DNA of 64,000 nt, taken from NCBI RefSeq assembly GCF_025836995.1, contig NZ_CP107546.1, positions 3,038,001-3,102,000 on the forward strand. Direction: 5' to 3'. Under the pieces are notes generated by a model. It was not told the origin of the DNA and ran no database searches. It saw nothing but the letters and a program-made list of their open reading frames with translations. The translations under genes and the position numbers were made by a program. Shown here piece after piece: positions 1-9,915 of the stretch (the first letter of the stretch is position 1; each line of letters starts with the position of its first letter). The DNA is from Microbacterium sp. M28. GTDB taxonomy: Bacteria; Actinomycetota; Actinomycetes; Actinomycetales; Microbacteriaceae.

Positions 1-852
1 CGTCGAGGCGGCGACCAGGGCATGGGATGCCCGGCTGCGCCGCTCTTGGTGACGCCCGCGCGGGTACACGCGGACGTGGTCTGTCTCGGCGTCGACGACG
101 GTGTCGATGCGCAGTCCGTAGACCTCGGAGAGGTTCTCGGAAGTGAGCACGTGTTCAGGGGTGCCAGCGGCGCGCACACGGCCGCGGTGGACGAGGACGA
201 CCTCGTCGGCGACGGACGCCGCGTGGTCGAGGTCGTGCAGCACCACACCGAGCGCCGTGCCGCGGTCCGCAAGGTCGCGCACGAGCTCGAGCGTCTCGAT
301 CTGGTAGCGCAGGTCAAGATGGTTGGTCGGCTCGTCCAGGAGCAGGATGCCGGTGTCTTGCGCGAGGCAGGTCGCCAGCCAGACGCGCTGCAGCTCGCCG
401 CCGGAGAGCTCGTCGACCGCGCGGTGCGCCATCTCGGTGAGACCGGTGAGCGTCAGGGCGTTGTCGATCGCGGTGCGGTCGGCATCGCTCATCCCGGAGA
501 ACCGGCCGCGGTGCGGGTGGCGCCCGAACGCGACGACGTCACGGATCTCGAGACCAGACGGATGCGGCCGCGACTGCGAGAGCATCGCGACGGTGCGGGC
601 GAAGTCCTTCGCGTTGAGGGCGCGGGCCTCGGAATCTCCGATGTGCACGGTGCCGGCATCGATCGGATGCAGTCGCGCGAGCGAACGCAGCACCGTCGAC
701 TTGCCGCTGCCGTTCGGGCCGATGAGCGCGGTGACGGCGCCGGGGCGCAGCTGCAGCGACACGTCGTGCACCACGCGGTCCTTGCGGTACCCGAGCGCCA
801 GGTTGTCGCCGCGCAGGGCGCTGACGGGGCCGTGAGATTCGGGGGCGTTCAC
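1..852 (-). CDS. Siderophore/iron ABC transporter ATP-binding protein (FecE-like), 3' end outside the window
   Basis: Cytoplasmic ATPase that would energise import of an iron-siderophore complex through FecCD-type permeases. Read from a GTG at 850-852, the frame stays open to the window edge (284 codons). It shows a Walker A GPNGSGKST near residue 41, the signature LSGGELQRVW, Walker B LLLDEPTNHLDL and the switch His in VLHDLDHA. The C-terminal tail after about residue 265 is Arg-rich and incomplete here. An IdeR/DtxR-like box sits immediately before the start, so iron repression is likely. Its permeases are not in the window, and it is separate from the second iron operon at 10-15 kb. Confidence 0.9.
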   Translation of the reverse strand, partial: MNAPESHGPVSALRGDNLALGYRKDRVVHDVSLQLRPGAVTALIGPNGSGKSTVLRSLARLHPIDAGTVHIGDSEARALNAKDFARTVAMLSQSRPHPSGLEIRDVVAFGRHPHRGRFSGMSDADRTAIDNALTLTGLTEMAHRAVDELSGGELQRVWLATCLAQDTGILLLDEPTNHLDLRYQIETLELVRDLADRGTALGVVLHDLDHAASVADEVVLVHRGRVRAAGTPEHVLTSENLSEVYGLRIDTVVDAETDHVRVYPRGRHQERRSRASHALVAAST

Positions 853-853
853 G

Positions 854-872
854 TTAGGAGAGCCTAACCTAT
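854..872 (-). promoter_or_regulatory. IdeR/DtxR-type iron box
   Basis: Read on the minus strand, this 19-mer matches the DtxR/IdeR consensus TTAGGTTAGGCTAACCTAA at 16 of 19 positions. It ends one base before the GTG start of the siderophore ATPase gene and contains a TAGGCT hexamer that could be the -10 of a near-leaderless transcript. A bound iron regulator would cover promoter and start together. Confidence 0.75.
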
Positions 873-957
873 TGGCAGATCCCGCGCCAAGCTCGCCGGT
901 GACCCGGGCCGATCAGATGCGCATCCATCACACAGGCTTCGAGAGCATGGTTGATTC

Positions 958-1356
958 ATGACGCTAGGCGAATACCCGGTGAGGGCATCGATCGGAGTGA
1001 CGGACATCGAGCGGTCGGCATCGTTCTATGAGAAGGTGCTGGGCCTCGTCCCTGCGAGCATCGGGCCGAGCGCCGACATCGAAGGAGGCGCCCGGTTCTA
1101 CGCGTGTGGGCGGGGGACCATGCTCAACGTGTTCGAGACGCCCACCGCGGGATCAACGCGCTCTACGGTCGCCACCTGGTATGTCGACGACCTCGATGCG
1201 ATCGTCGCCGCGTTGGCCGAAGCGGGTGCCGAACTCATCCGCTACGAGGGCTTCGGTCAGGACGATCGGGGGATCGGACCTCGTGCGGGTGGCGGCCGCA
1301 TCGCGTGGGTGGAAGATCCCGATGGGAACACGCTCGCTATCGAGACTGACGACTGA
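958..1356 (+). CDS. VOC (glyoxalase/bleomycin-resistance fold) protein
   Basis: A single-domain 132-residue VOC superfamily protein. The opening RASIGVTDIERSASFYEKVLG and the closing GRIAWVEDPDGNTLAIE are the two halves of the paired beta-alpha-beta-beta-beta fold, with the usual C-terminal metal-ligand position in the last strand. Family members include dioxygenases, isomerases and drug-binding proteins, and the substrate cannot be read from sequence. It stands alone, convergent with the LAL regulator gene, with no operon partner. Confidence 0.85.
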   Translation: MTLGEYPVRASIGVTDIERSASFYEKVLGLVPASIGPSADIEGGARFYACGRGTMLNVFETPTAGSTRSTVATWYVDDLDAIVAALAEAGAELIRYEGFGQDDRGIGPRAGGGRIAWVEDPDGNTLAIETDD

Positions 1357-1358
1357 CC

Positions 1359-1394
1359 GCCCTTCCCTTCCCAAGCTCAGCCCTTCCCTTCCCA
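1359..1394. repeat. Two-copy 15-bp direct repeat between convergent genes
   Basis: GCCCTTCCCTTCCCA occurs at 1359-1373 and again at 1380-1394, period 21, filling the gap between the convergent VOC and LAL genes. It is pyrimidine-only apart from its first and last bases. Function unknown; it may contribute to transcription termination. Confidence 0.6.
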
Positions 1395-1398
1395 CGGC

Positions 1399-4227
1399 TC
1401 AGCGCCGCGCGAGGAGCAGCGCCGCCTCGGTGCGCGTCGAGACGCCGAGCTTGCGGAGGATCGCCGAGACGTGAACACTCGCGGTCTTGGTGCTGATGAA
1501 CAGCCGCTCGCCGATCTGCCGGTTGCTCAGTCCCTCGGCGACGAGTTCCAGCACCTGGCGCTCGCGCGCTGTCAGCTCGGAATCCTCCCGTGGCTGCGCA
1601 TGCGCGCCGGTTCGTGCGGCGAGCTCGGCCGCGGACCGCTGCAACCGGTCGTGCCCGATCTCAGCGGCGATGCGCTCGGCGCCCGCGAGATGACCCGCCG
1701 CCGCGATCCGATCGCCTGCCGCCAGCAGCGCCCTGGTCAGTTCGAGTCGCGCCGCCGCACGGACGACGGCCGGCATATCGTCTGCTTCGCCGGCGACCAG
1801 GGCGTTCTCGAGCTCGGGGATGCCGCCATTCGTCAGGCCCTCCAGCACGACCGTCCACGCCGCATCCTGAAGGGCGGCCGGTTGCGCGTGCCATGCGCCG
1901 AGAACCGCATGGGCCGCGGCATCCGTGTCCGTTCCGGCGGCCCGGGCTTCGGCGATGACCCACGCTCCCTCGAGCAGCAGCCGGCGCTGATTCGCGAGCG
2001 CGATCCCGTCGTCGGCGACCATGCGGCTGATCACCTCGACGGCGCCCGTCCAATCGCCGCGCGCGATCGCGAGTGCGAAGTCGGCTTCGACGATGTAGTA
2101 CCAGACCTGGCGTTCGAGAGGCGCGGCCCGCGTCAGTGCGGGGATCCACTCGCTGCGCACCTGCTCGCCGTCGTCCACGCGACCGCGCCACGCGAGCGCG
2201 CGGATGCGCGACGTGGACAAATACAGCCCCGATCGCTGGACCACGTGACGATCCGGCACGGTGTCCAGCAGGCGCTCGACCTCGTCGATCTCACCGAGAG
2301 CGAGCAGCGGCTCGATCATGTTCTGCGTGAGCGCACCGCCCGAGCTGCGCAGCACGCCGAGTTCGCGCACACGTTGCAGTCCTTCTTCGGCGACCCGAAG
2401 CGCCTCCCGATAGTGGCCGCGCAGCGTCAGCGAATCGGAGTAGTTCACGCGGAACTGCACTCCCGCCCGCCCCGCCTGCGCGAGCTGTTCGGCCTCGTCG
2501 AACGCGCGCTGGGCATGGTCGATCTCGCCGAGCAGCATGAGCGAGCACGCTCTCAGATTGAGGGCGATCGAACGCTCTCCGTCGTCGCCGGCCGACCGCG
2601 CGGCGTGCTCAGCGGCCGTCGCGGCGAGGATCGAGGCGACGGACCGTCCGGCGAGCATGTGGCGGCTGGCGATGCCGTTGAGCACAGTGGCGCGCAGATG
2701 ACCGTCGACGATGGAGTGCGCGTCGAGCAGCGCGAGCGCCTTCTCGTACCCCTCCAGCGGCCCAGGCCTGCCGAGGTTGGACAGGAACTGCGCGTGATCA
2801 CGGAGCAGCCGGACGTGCAGCACCGGGTCGACCCGCTGCTCGTCGAGCTCGTCGAGTCCGAGCCGGGCGACGGCGAGAGCGCGCTCGTCGTCGCCGGCGT
2901 TGCGCAGAACGGATCCGAGCGTGATGAGCAGAGCGATCCGGTCGATGCCGGCGGAAGCCTCGGCATCCGGAACCTGCTCCCACAGCTCCAGCACAAGCTC
3001 GCCGAAGCGGGCGGCACTCGCGAAGGCATAGCCGGCCTTCGCCTGCCACATCGCCGCGACCGCTGAGGATAGGGCACGTTCCCGATCCTGTGCGAGCCGC
3101 CAGTGATAGGCCAGCGAGGCGTGGTTGCGCGACCCGTGCTCTTCGAGCGCCTCCGCGTACGAGCGGTGAAGGCGCGCCCGCTCCCCCGGAAGCAGGTCAT
3201 CGTGCACGGCCTCGCGCAGCAGCGCATGGCGGAACCGGTAGTGCTCGTCGTCGACCACGAGGATGCCGCTGATCGTCGCCTCACGGATGGCGGCGTCGAG
3301 CCGTTCGTCGTCGTATCCGGTCAGCCGCGTCAGCAGCGGATGCGAGAGGGCTCTCTCGGCGCCGGCCGCGATCCGAACGACCGCGCGGGCGTCGTCTCCG
3401 AGCCGGTCGAAGCGGGTGAGCAGCAGCCCGGTGAGGCTCTCCGGCAGCGGTGCATCCGAGCAGCACGCGAGCTCCTCGATGAAGAACGGCACGCCCTCGG
3501 CGCGCTCGTGCATGCGCTCCAGCGCCGTGTCGCTCAGCTCGCGACCGGACAGCTGCTCGGCGAGGGCACGGGTGCCCGCGGCATCCAGACGGCTGAGCAC
3601 GATCCGCTCGACCAGCCGCGCACGGCGGACGTCCGCGATGAATCGGCTGGTCGCGTCGCCCCGGCGGACGTCCTCCGACCGGCAGGTGAGCAGGATGAGG
3701 ACGCGGCCGTGATCGATCGTGCGCAGCAGGAAGGCGAGCAGCGCGAGCGTGGAGTCGTCGGCCCAGTGCAGGTCTTCGACGAGGATGATCTGCGGACGAT
3801 TCCCGGCGGCCGCCTCGATGAGGGTCGCTATCGCGTCGCGCAGGGCCTCTGGGCTGGTGCGATCACGACGCACGGCCTCGGTCGCCAGTTCCGGAAGCAG
3901 CACGCGCAGCGCTTCGCCCCCGGCTCCGACCGCTGCCAGCGCCTCATCAGGGCCGAGCACCGCGACCAGCGAACGCAGGATTCCGATCAGCGGCCCGAAC
4001 GGGGTGCGGGCGGCACCGAGGTCGAGGAACCATCCGGCATGGACGTCGGCCTTCTCCGACACCGATGTCTCGAACTCGCGCACGAGCCGGGACTTGCCGA
4101 TGCCTGCCTCGCCTTCGATGAGCACGGCGGACGGCTCTCCGGCGTCGGCCCGTTCGAAGGCACGCACCAGGTCGGCGAGATCGGCGTCGCGGCCGACCAT
4201 CGTCGACGTGGGCGCCGCGAGTGACAT
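1399..4227 (-). CDS. LAL-type (large ATP-binding) LuxR-family transcriptional regulator
   Basis: A 942-residue regulator of the MalT/LAL class. It has an N-terminal AAA/STAND ATPase with Walker A GEAGIGKSR (residues 39-47) and a Walker B-like ILVEDLHWADD (near residue 140), a long helical TPR-like middle, and a C-terminal LuxR/GerE helix-turn-helix (LTARERQVLELVAEGLSNRQIGERLF...). Such proteins bind ATP and an inducer and activate transcription. I start it at ATG 4227 (MSLAAPTSTMVGRDADL), where family homology begins. The frame stays open further upstream but there overlaps the small gene at 4293-4610. The target and inducer are unknown; the adjacent small gene is read in the same direction. 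Confidence 0.9.
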   Translation of the reverse strand: MSLAAPTSTMVGRDADLADLVRAFERADAGEPSAVLIEGEAGIGKSRLVREFETSVSEKADVHAGWFLDLGAARTPFGPLIGILRSLVAVLGPDEALAAVGAGGEALRVLLPELATEAVRRDRTSPEALRDAIATLIEAAAGNRPQIILVEDLHWADDSTLALLAFLLRTIDHGRVLILLTCRSEDVRRGDATSRFIADVRRARLVERIVLSRLDAAGTRALAEQLSGRELSDTALERMHERAEGVPFFIEELACCSDAPLPESLTGLLLTRFDRLGDDARAVVRIAAGAERALSHPLLTRLTGYDDERLDAAIREATISGILVVDDEHYRFRHALLREAVHDDLLPGERARLHRSYAEALEEHGSRNHASLAYHWRLAQDRERALSSAVAAMWQAKAGYAFASAARFGELVLELWEQVPDAEASAGIDRIALLITLGSVLRNAGDDERALAVARLGLDELDEQRVDPVLHVRLLRDHAQFLSNLGRPGPLEGYEKALALLDAHSIVDGHLRATVLNGIASRHMLAGRSVASILAATAAEHAARSAGDDGERSIALNLRACSLMLLGEIDHAQRAFDEAEQLAQAGRAGVQFRVNYSDSLTLRGHYREALRVAEEGLQRVRELGVLRSSGGALTQNMIEPLLALGEIDEVERLLDTVPDRHVVQRSGLYLSTSRIRALAWRGRVDDGEQVRSEWIPALTRAAPLERQVWYYIVEADFALAIARGDWTGAVEVISRMVADDGIALANQRRLLLEGAWVIAEARAAGTDTDAAAHAVLGAWHAQPAALQDAAWTVVLEGLTNGGIPELENALVAGEADDMPAVVRAAARLELTRALLAAGDRIAAAGHLAGAERIAAEIGHDRLQRSAAELAARTGAHAQPREDSELTARERQVLELVAEGLSNRQIGERLFISTKTASVHVSAILRKLGVSTRTEAALLLARR

Positions 4228-4292
4228 GCCTTCATCGTGCCACTGCCCAGGGACATCCGGCGCGGACGTCGGAAAGAGGGCCGGTGAAGACG

Positions 4293-4610
4293 TCACCGGG
4301 TCGGCACGAGGAGGACGCTCGCGTCGACGGGCGCGCGATCGTCCAGGATTCCGCTTACGACGCGATCGGATGCCGTGGCCGACGGCATCGCCGCCGGGCC
4401 CTCCGATGCTTCCGCGACCGTGCCCGGATGTCCGGCGGCCGTCGCCCGTGTTCCCCGGAACGCCGCCGTGACGCGTTCGAACCAGCTGCGACGCGGCACC
4501 GAGCGCGTCTCGAGGCGCTCCAGGATCGCGCGTCGCCGTTCCACCGCGCGGTTGAGCATCTCCTGCTCGTGGAGCATGGCGCTGATGGTGAGGGACGGGT
4601 GCTCGTACAT
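4293..4610 (-). CDS. Small conserved actinobacterial protein, function unknown
   Basis: 105 residues starting at ATG 4610 with AGGAG five bases upstream. The N-terminal half (MYEHPSLTISAMLHEQEMLNRAVERRRAILERLE) is a charged amphipathic helix, the shape of short actinobacterial proteins that begin MYEHP. An Arg-rich patch and a disordered Ala/Thr-rich tail follow. There is no membrane segment or signal peptide. It lies 65 bases upstream of the LAL regulator on the same strand and may share its transcript. No function is claimed. Confidence 0.65.
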   Translation of the reverse strand: MYEHPSLTISAMLHEQEMLNRAVERRRAILERLETRSVPRRSWFERVTAAFRGTRATAAGHPGTVAEASEGPAAMPSATASDRVVSGILDDRAPVDASVLLVPTR

Positions 4611-4713
4611 GGTGACTCCTCGGTTGGGATGTCTCCACACTCCGCTCTAAGGCCCCCGCGCGGCATCGGGCGAATGCCCTATCTTCGCCGCCGCCCACCT
4701 CAGGTGCACTCGC

Positions 4714-4727
4714 GAGAAAACGTTTCC
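4714..4727. promoter_or_regulatory. LacI-family-type operator upstream of the esterase gene
   Basis: The core AAACGTTT (4718-4725) is a perfect palindrome centred on CG, within GAGAAAACGTTTCC. This matches the GAAACGTTTC style of LacI-family operators of sugar-catabolism genes. It lies 18 bases before the GTG of the SGNH esterase gene, so carbohydrate-responsive control is plausible. The regulator is not encoded next to it. Confidence 0.45.
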
Positions 4728-4744
4728 CATGCCACACTGGCTTC

Positions 4745-5428
4745 GTGACCTCTGCGACCTATCACCTCGCGGGCGACTCGACTGTCGCCCCCATGAAGCC
4801 GGCCGAATCACCCATGAGCGGTTGGGGGCACTTCCTCGAAGAGGCATCCGGCGTCCCGACCCGCAACCACGCGTTCGGCGGCGCGACCACCGAGTCGTTC
4901 CTCGAGACCGGCTCGTGGGAGACGCTGCTCGCCGATGTCCAGCCCGGCGATACGGTCATCATCCAGTTCGGGCACAACGACCAGAAGCAGCCGGAGCTGC
5001 TGGCCTCACGGGGCGGCTATCAGGATCGCCTGCGCCGCTTCGTCGCGGACGTCCGTGCCAGGGCCGCCACCCCCGTGCTGTGCACCTCGTGCGCGCGGCG
5101 CTGGTTCGACGGCGGGCGCGTCATCCCGACCCACGGCGACTACCCCAACGCGGTCCGCGACCTCGCGCATGAGCTCGACGTGCCGCTGATCGACCTCTCC
5201 GTCTTCACCACCTGGCTGTACGAGGACCTCGGCGACGAGGGGTCGGCTCGCCTGCTCTCGCACTACGCCCCCGGCGAGACACAGGCGTGGCCGGACGGCC
5301 TCACCGACGACACGCACTTCCGTGTCGAGGGCGCACGCAAGATCGCCGCGTTCGTCGCGGCATCCTTGCGGGCGATCGAGCGCCGCGACGGCGACCTGCC
5401 GGCCCGCGGCGGCGCACTCGTGCACTGA
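4745..5428 (+). CDS. SGNH-family esterase, rhamnogalacturonan-acetylesterase-like (CE12-like)
   Basis: A 227-residue SGNH hydrolase. The GDST block (nucleophile Ser12), the Gly of block II in FGGATTESF, GHND (block III Asn, QFGHNDQ) and DDTHF (catalytic Asp/His) follow rhamnogalacturonan acetylesterases, which remove acetyl groups from pectic backbones. There is no signal peptide, so it probably acts on imported oligosaccharides. The start is GTG 4745, preceded by CACACT at a 6-base distance, suggesting a leaderless message. A LacI-type operator lies just upstream. Confidence 0.85.
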   Translation: MTSATYHLAGDSTVAPMKPAESPMSGWGHFLEEASGVPTRNHAFGGATTESFLETGSWETLLADVQPGDTVIIQFGHNDQKQPELLASRGGYQDRLRRFVADVRARAATPVLCTSCARRWFDGGRVIPTHGDYPNAVRDLAHELDVPLIDLSVFTTWLYEDLGDEGSARLLSHYAPGETQAWPDGLTDDTHFRVEGARKIAAFVAASLRAIERRDGDLPARGGALVH

Positions 5429-5440
5429 CCAGGCCCGACG

Positions 5441-5592
5441 CGGCCAGGCATCCTGGGTCGCACTTTCCGCCGGAAAGACCGCGGCCAGGCATCCTGGGTC
5501 GCACTTTCCGTCGGAAAGACCGCGACGAAACAGCAGAATTCGCGACCCGAACGACCCGGCTCGCGGGCCTGACGGCCGAAAGTGCGACCCGG
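5441..5592. repeat. 41-bp tandem duplication plus inverted copy at a convergent gene end
   Basis: A 41-base unit containing GGGTCGCACTTTCCG is present twice head to tail (5441-5481 and 5482-5522) with one or two substitutions. An inverted partner, CCGAAAGTGCGACCC, lies at 5576-5590. The transcript can fold into alternative stems. The element fills the gap between the convergent esterase and putP genes and probably acts as a bidirectional terminator. Confidence 0.7.
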
Positions 5593-5617
5593 AACGCTCA
5601 GCCGGACGGATGCCGTG

Positions 5618-7156
5618 TCACGGCGTCATGCGGTCGCCCCTTGCGCCTCGGCCGACGCCGTTGACGACGAGCAGCGCGCCGGTGTCGCTGAACTCCTGCA
5701 GGATCTCCTGCTGACGCTCCGATCCCGCTCGGTGCGTCAGCAGACTGACCCCGACGGCGGCGACGGTCGCGCAGACGAAGGCCGGCAGCAACTCGTACAT
5801 CTCCGGCCACGCGGCATCCCAGATGAACACGCCCGCTGCGCCGACGAACATCCCGGCGAGCGCGCCCCAGTTGGTCAGCTTGCGCCAGAAGAGGCTCAGC
5901 AGGATCAGCGGACCGAACGCCGCACCGAATCCGGCCCACGCGAAGGACACGAGGCCGAGGATCGTGTCATCCGGCACGAGCGCCAGGACCGCCGCGACGA
6001 TCGCGACGGCCAGCACGGCCATGCGCCCGAGCAGCACCATCCGCTTGCCGTCCGGCGGCGTCTTGCGCATGACCTTGTAGAGGTCCTCCACGAGCGCTGA
6101 GGAGCATACGATCAGCTGGCTCGAGATGGTCGACATGATGGCCGCGAGGACGGCCGCCAGCACGAGGCCAGCGACGAACGGATGCAGCAGTGTCTGCGAC
6201 ATCACCAGCACCACCGTTTCGGGGTTCGCCAGGTCGATGCCCTGCGAGGCCATGTAGGCGATGCCGACGAAGCCCGAGAACACGGCCCCGATCAGCGAGA
6301 TGATCATCCACGTCATCCCGATCCGGCGAGCGCTCTTGGCCTCGCGAGGACTGCGCAGAGCCATGAAGCGCACGATGATGTGCGGCTGACCGAAGTATCC
6401 GAGCCCCCACGCGAGCGACGAGATGATCGCGAGCAGCGTGCCGCCGGTCAGCGCCGTGCCGCCCAGGAGCGACATGTGGTCGGGGGCGAGCTCCTCGACG
6501 TACGCGCCGACCTCGCCGAAGCCGCCGACGGCGACGACCGCCGAGACCGGGACGACGATCAGTGCCACGACCATCATCAATCCCTGCACGACGTCGGTGA
6601 AGGATGCCCCGAGGAAGCCGCCGAACAGCGTGTAGAGCAGCGTGACGCCGGCGACGAGCGCCATCCCGAGCAGGTAGTCCGAGTTGAACGAGCTCTCGAA
6701 GAAGACGCCGCCGGCAACCATCCCGGAGGAGATGTACAGCGTGAAGAACACCAGGATCACGACGCCGGCGAGGATCCGCAGCAGCCGCGACGAATCGCGC
6801 AGGCGGTTCTCGAAGAAGCTCGGCACTGTGATCGAGTTGCGCGACACCTGCGTGTACGCCCGAAGCCTCGGCGCCACGAGCAGCCAGTTCAGATAGGCGC
6901 CGACGGTCAGGCCGACGGCGATCCACGCCTCGATGAGTCCGGAGAGGTAGATCGCCCCCGGCAGTCCCATGACGAGCCAACCGGACATGTCGGATGCCCC
7001 GGCGCTGAGCGCCGCCACCCACGGCGGCAGATCCCGCCCGCCCAGCATGTAGTCCTCGTGGTCGGTGGTGCGTCGGAACGCCACCCACCCGATCAGGAGC
7101 ATGGTTGCGAAGTACAGCCCCAATGCGATGTAGATGAACACCTGGTCGGACATCAT
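5618..7156 (-). CDS. putP: Sodium/proline symporter (SSS family, PutP)
   Basis: A 512-residue, roughly 13-TM sodium:solute symporter that imports L-proline with Na+ across the cytoplasmic membrane. The N-terminal DYMLGGRDLPPWVAALSAGASDMSGWLVMGLPGAIYLSG and the central WGLGYFGQPHIIVRFMALRS are PutP hallmarks, and ISSQLIVCSSALVEDLYK is the conserved TM9 region. Length matches the family. The start is either of two adjacent ATG codons (MMSDQ), with GGAAGGGA upstream. No putA/proline dehydrogenase gene adjoins it, so the role may be nutrition or osmoprotection. Confidence 0.93.
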   Translation of the reverse strand: MMSDQVFIYIALGLYFATMLLIGWVAFRRTTDHEDYMLGGRDLPPWVAALSAGASDMSGWLVMGLPGAIYLSGLIEAWIAVGLTVGAYLNWLLVAPRLRAYTQVSRNSITVPSFFENRLRDSSRLLRILAGVVILVFFTLYISSGMVAGGVFFESSFNSDYLLGMALVAGVTLLYTLFGGFLGASFTDVVQGLMMVVALIVVPVSAVVAVGGFGEVGAYVEELAPDHMSLLGGTALTGGTLLAIISSLAWGLGYFGQPHIIVRFMALRSPREAKSARRIGMTWMIISLIGAVFSGFVGIAYMASQGIDLANPETVVLVMSQTLLHPFVAGLVLAAVLAAIMSTISSQLIVCSSALVEDLYKVMRKTPPDGKRMVLLGRMAVLAVAIVAAVLALVPDDTILGLVSFAWAGFGAAFGPLILLSLFWRKLTNWGALAGMFVGAAGVFIWDAAWPEMYELLPAFVCATVAAVGVSLLTHRAGSERQQEILQEFSDTGALLVVNGVGRGARGDRMTP

Positions 7157-7244
7157 CGTCCCTTCCGTTGTGCGGCGAGTGCTTCCGATCCTGTCAGCAC
7201 GGGATGCCGAGGGCCACCCGATATGCGGCCCGGGAGTTTCGCGT

Positions 7245-7805
7245 TCAGGCCACGGCGGCGCCGATCAGCACCTCGGCCGCGCGGCGGGCCTGGACGGCGG
7301 CCTGCGGATCTCCGGAGATCGCCGCGGTGCTCTGCGCGCCCTCGGCGAGGATCGACAGCTGCGCGGCGAGCGCGTCGGACCCGCCGGCGTCGGCCACGAG
7401 CGCCGCCATCGAACGCTGGAACGAGGCCTTGTGCTCGCGGACGATGCGCGCGACCTCGGGGTTCGTACCTCCCAGCTCGCCGAACGCGTTGATGAAGGCG
7501 CACCCGCGGAACCCGTCGGCGCAGAACCAGTCCTCGAGGTAGCCGTACACGGCGAGCAGTCGGTCGCGTGGATCCGCACCCGCGGACGCGACCGCTCCGG
7601 ACAGCGCCGACTCCCACTCGCCGTGCTTGCGCTCCAGCACGGCGGACACGATCTCGTTCTTGGACGGATACAGCGCGTACAGACGCCGCAGCGACACGCC
7701 GGCCGCTGTGCGGAGCTCATCCATGCCGACGGCGGCGTAGCCCTTGCGGTAGTACAGCTCCTCCGCAGCGGAGAGGATGCGTTCGCGCGCTTCGTTCTCG
7801 TCCAT
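7245..7805 (-). CDS. TetR/AcrR-family repressor of the adjacent hydrolase gene
   Basis: 186 residues with an N-terminal TetR helix-turn-helix (ARERILSAAEELYYRKGYAAVGMDELRTAAGVSLRRLYALYPSKNEIV) and a variable ligand-binding C-terminus. It is divergent from the hydrolase gene, and the 91-base gap holds two identical 16-bp palindromes. Its own -10 (TAGAAT on the minus strand, 7812-7817) is six bases from its ATG, so the message is probably leaderless. The operator between both promoters implies autorepression plus hydrolase control. Confidence 0.9.
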   Translation of the reverse strand: MDENEARERILSAAEELYYRKGYAAVGMDELRTAAGVSLRRLYALYPSKNEIVSAVLERKHGEWESALSGAVASAGADPRDRLLAVYGYLEDWFCADGFRGCAFINAFGELGGTNPEVARIVREHKASFQRSMAALVADAGGSDALAAQLSILAEGAQSTAAISGDPQAAVQARRAAEVLIGAAVA

Positions 7806-7818
7806 GACGACATTCTAC

Positions 7819-8739
<921 letters not shown>

Positions 8740-8743
8740 GGCG

Positions 8744-8781
8744 AGTCCCGGCATCCGATGCGGAATCCGGATGCCGGGACT
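8744..8781. terminator. Bidirectional hairpin terminator
   Basis: AGTCCCGGCATCCG (8744-8757) pairs perfectly with CGGATGCCGGGACT (8768-8781), a 14-bp stem with a 10-base loop. It sits directly after the hydrolase stop and overlaps the stop codon of the convergent membrane-protein gene. No U tract is visible. Confidence 0.75.
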
Positions 8782-9835
8782 ACCGGCTCAGCAGTCGCGG
8801 ACGCGCCGACGGTCGCGACTGCTCGGGCGAAAGCACAGCGAGCACCCGGACGAGCGTCGTCATCCAGAGCAGCCCGAGTCCCACCACGATCGCCTCGAGC
8901 ACCGTGACCGAATAGAGCTCGAACGGGATGCACAGGATGACCGCGACGGCGACCAGCACCCCGACGACGACCGTCGTCAGCACCAGCGGGGCAGGCGGTC
9001 CGGGCATCACGATCGTCGTCACCACGGCGGCCGCGACGAACAGCACCAGCGTCGCGGTCGCCGCGATGTTGTGCGCGACGACGATGCGATGGATCGGGAA
9101 GAGCCCGACGCACGCCAGAGCGACGCCGGTCCCGGCCCAGAGCACCACGACCCACCCGATCCATCCGAGCCGGTCGTCGCCGAGGATGCGGTGCAGATCC
9201 CGTCCGATGTACGAGCCGACGGTCGCGACGAGCAGCCCCGCGACCACGAGCGTCCCGTTGAACGCCCAGGAGCCGGCGCCGATCCCGAGCTGCGAGAAGT
9301 TCAGCTCCCACCACGCCGGATCCGCCGCGGTCAGCATCGCGAAGAGCGTCCCGATGACCAGGTACGTGAACAGCAGGCCGGACAGGTCACCGGTGTCCAG
9401 GCCGATCCCCGCCCCGAAGGCCAGCCGCCCGCTGACGGCGGACGCGACTCCGGTGAGGATGCCTCCGCCGATCGCCGGCAGCTCCAACCCCTGAAGCCCG
9501 ACGCCGAGGATCTCCCCCGCGAGCAGCACGCCGAGTGCGGTGACCCCCGCGAACGCGATCATCAGCGCGACGGCCGAGACATCGGACACGATCGCCTGCC
9601 AGCGCGGCATCGGCATCGTCTCGCCCCGTCGGTGCAGGAACGTGCTGACGACGAAGGCCGCCGCCGCGACGAGCCCCGCGATGATCGCCGCGGGGATGCC
9701 GACAGAACCGTCGCCCGCGATCGGGCGGGGATTGCCCCACAGCACGATCGTGCCGACGACCGCGCCGACGAGGAAACTGATGGCGGTGGCCCAGATCGCG
9801 CGGGTCTCCTGCAGCATCGGCTCTCCCTCGTCCAT
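8780..9835 (-). CDS. Multi-pass membrane protein, DUF998-like
   Basis: 351 residues with about ten hydrophobic segments (for example ATAISFLVGAVVGTIVLW, AVALMIAFAGVTALGVLLAG, GTLVVAGLLVATVGSYIG, IAATATLVLFVAAAVVTTIV). The C-terminal half with GLFPIHRIVVAHNIAATATLV resembles DUF998 membrane proteins, whose function is unknown. I start at ATG 9835, where GGAGG lies very close; ATG 9817 has a better spaced GAGGGAG and is equally possible. The reading frame upstream of 9835 runs into a palindromic repeat and is not thought coding. Confidence 0.7.
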   Translation of the reverse strand: MDEGEPMLQETRAIWATAISFLVGAVVGTIVLWGNPRPIAGDGSVGIPAAIIAGLVAAAAFVVSTFLHRRGETMPMPRWQAIVSDVSAVALMIAFAGVTALGVLLAGEILGVGLQGLELPAIGGGILTGVASAVSGRLAFGAGIGLDTGDLSGLLFTYLVIGTLFAMLTAADPAWWELNFSQLGIGAGSWAFNGTLVVAGLLVATVGSYIGRDLHRILGDDRLGWIGWVVVLWAGTGVALACVGLFPIHRIVVAHNIAATATLVLFVAAAVVTTIVMPGPPAPLVLTTVVVGVLVAVAVILCIPFELYSVTVLEAIVVGLGLLWMTTLVRVLAVLSPEQSRPSARPRLLSR

Positions 9836-9915
9836 GCCTCCATCGAACCATGGCCCGCCGACGCCACTTCCTCCTCGTGCGGCGAGCGACGACGGCGGAG
9901 CCGACCGCTCCCATC

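Noticed and set aside
4228..4737. In-frame upstream extension of the LAL regulator
   Set aside because: It overlaps the small gene at 4293-4610 in another frame, and the translated extension has no family similarity; the ATPase homology begins at ATG 4227.
5441..5522. Possible CRISPR-like repeat
   Set aside because: Only two contiguous copies without spacers and no cas genes; it is a tandem duplication that pairs with an inverted copy.
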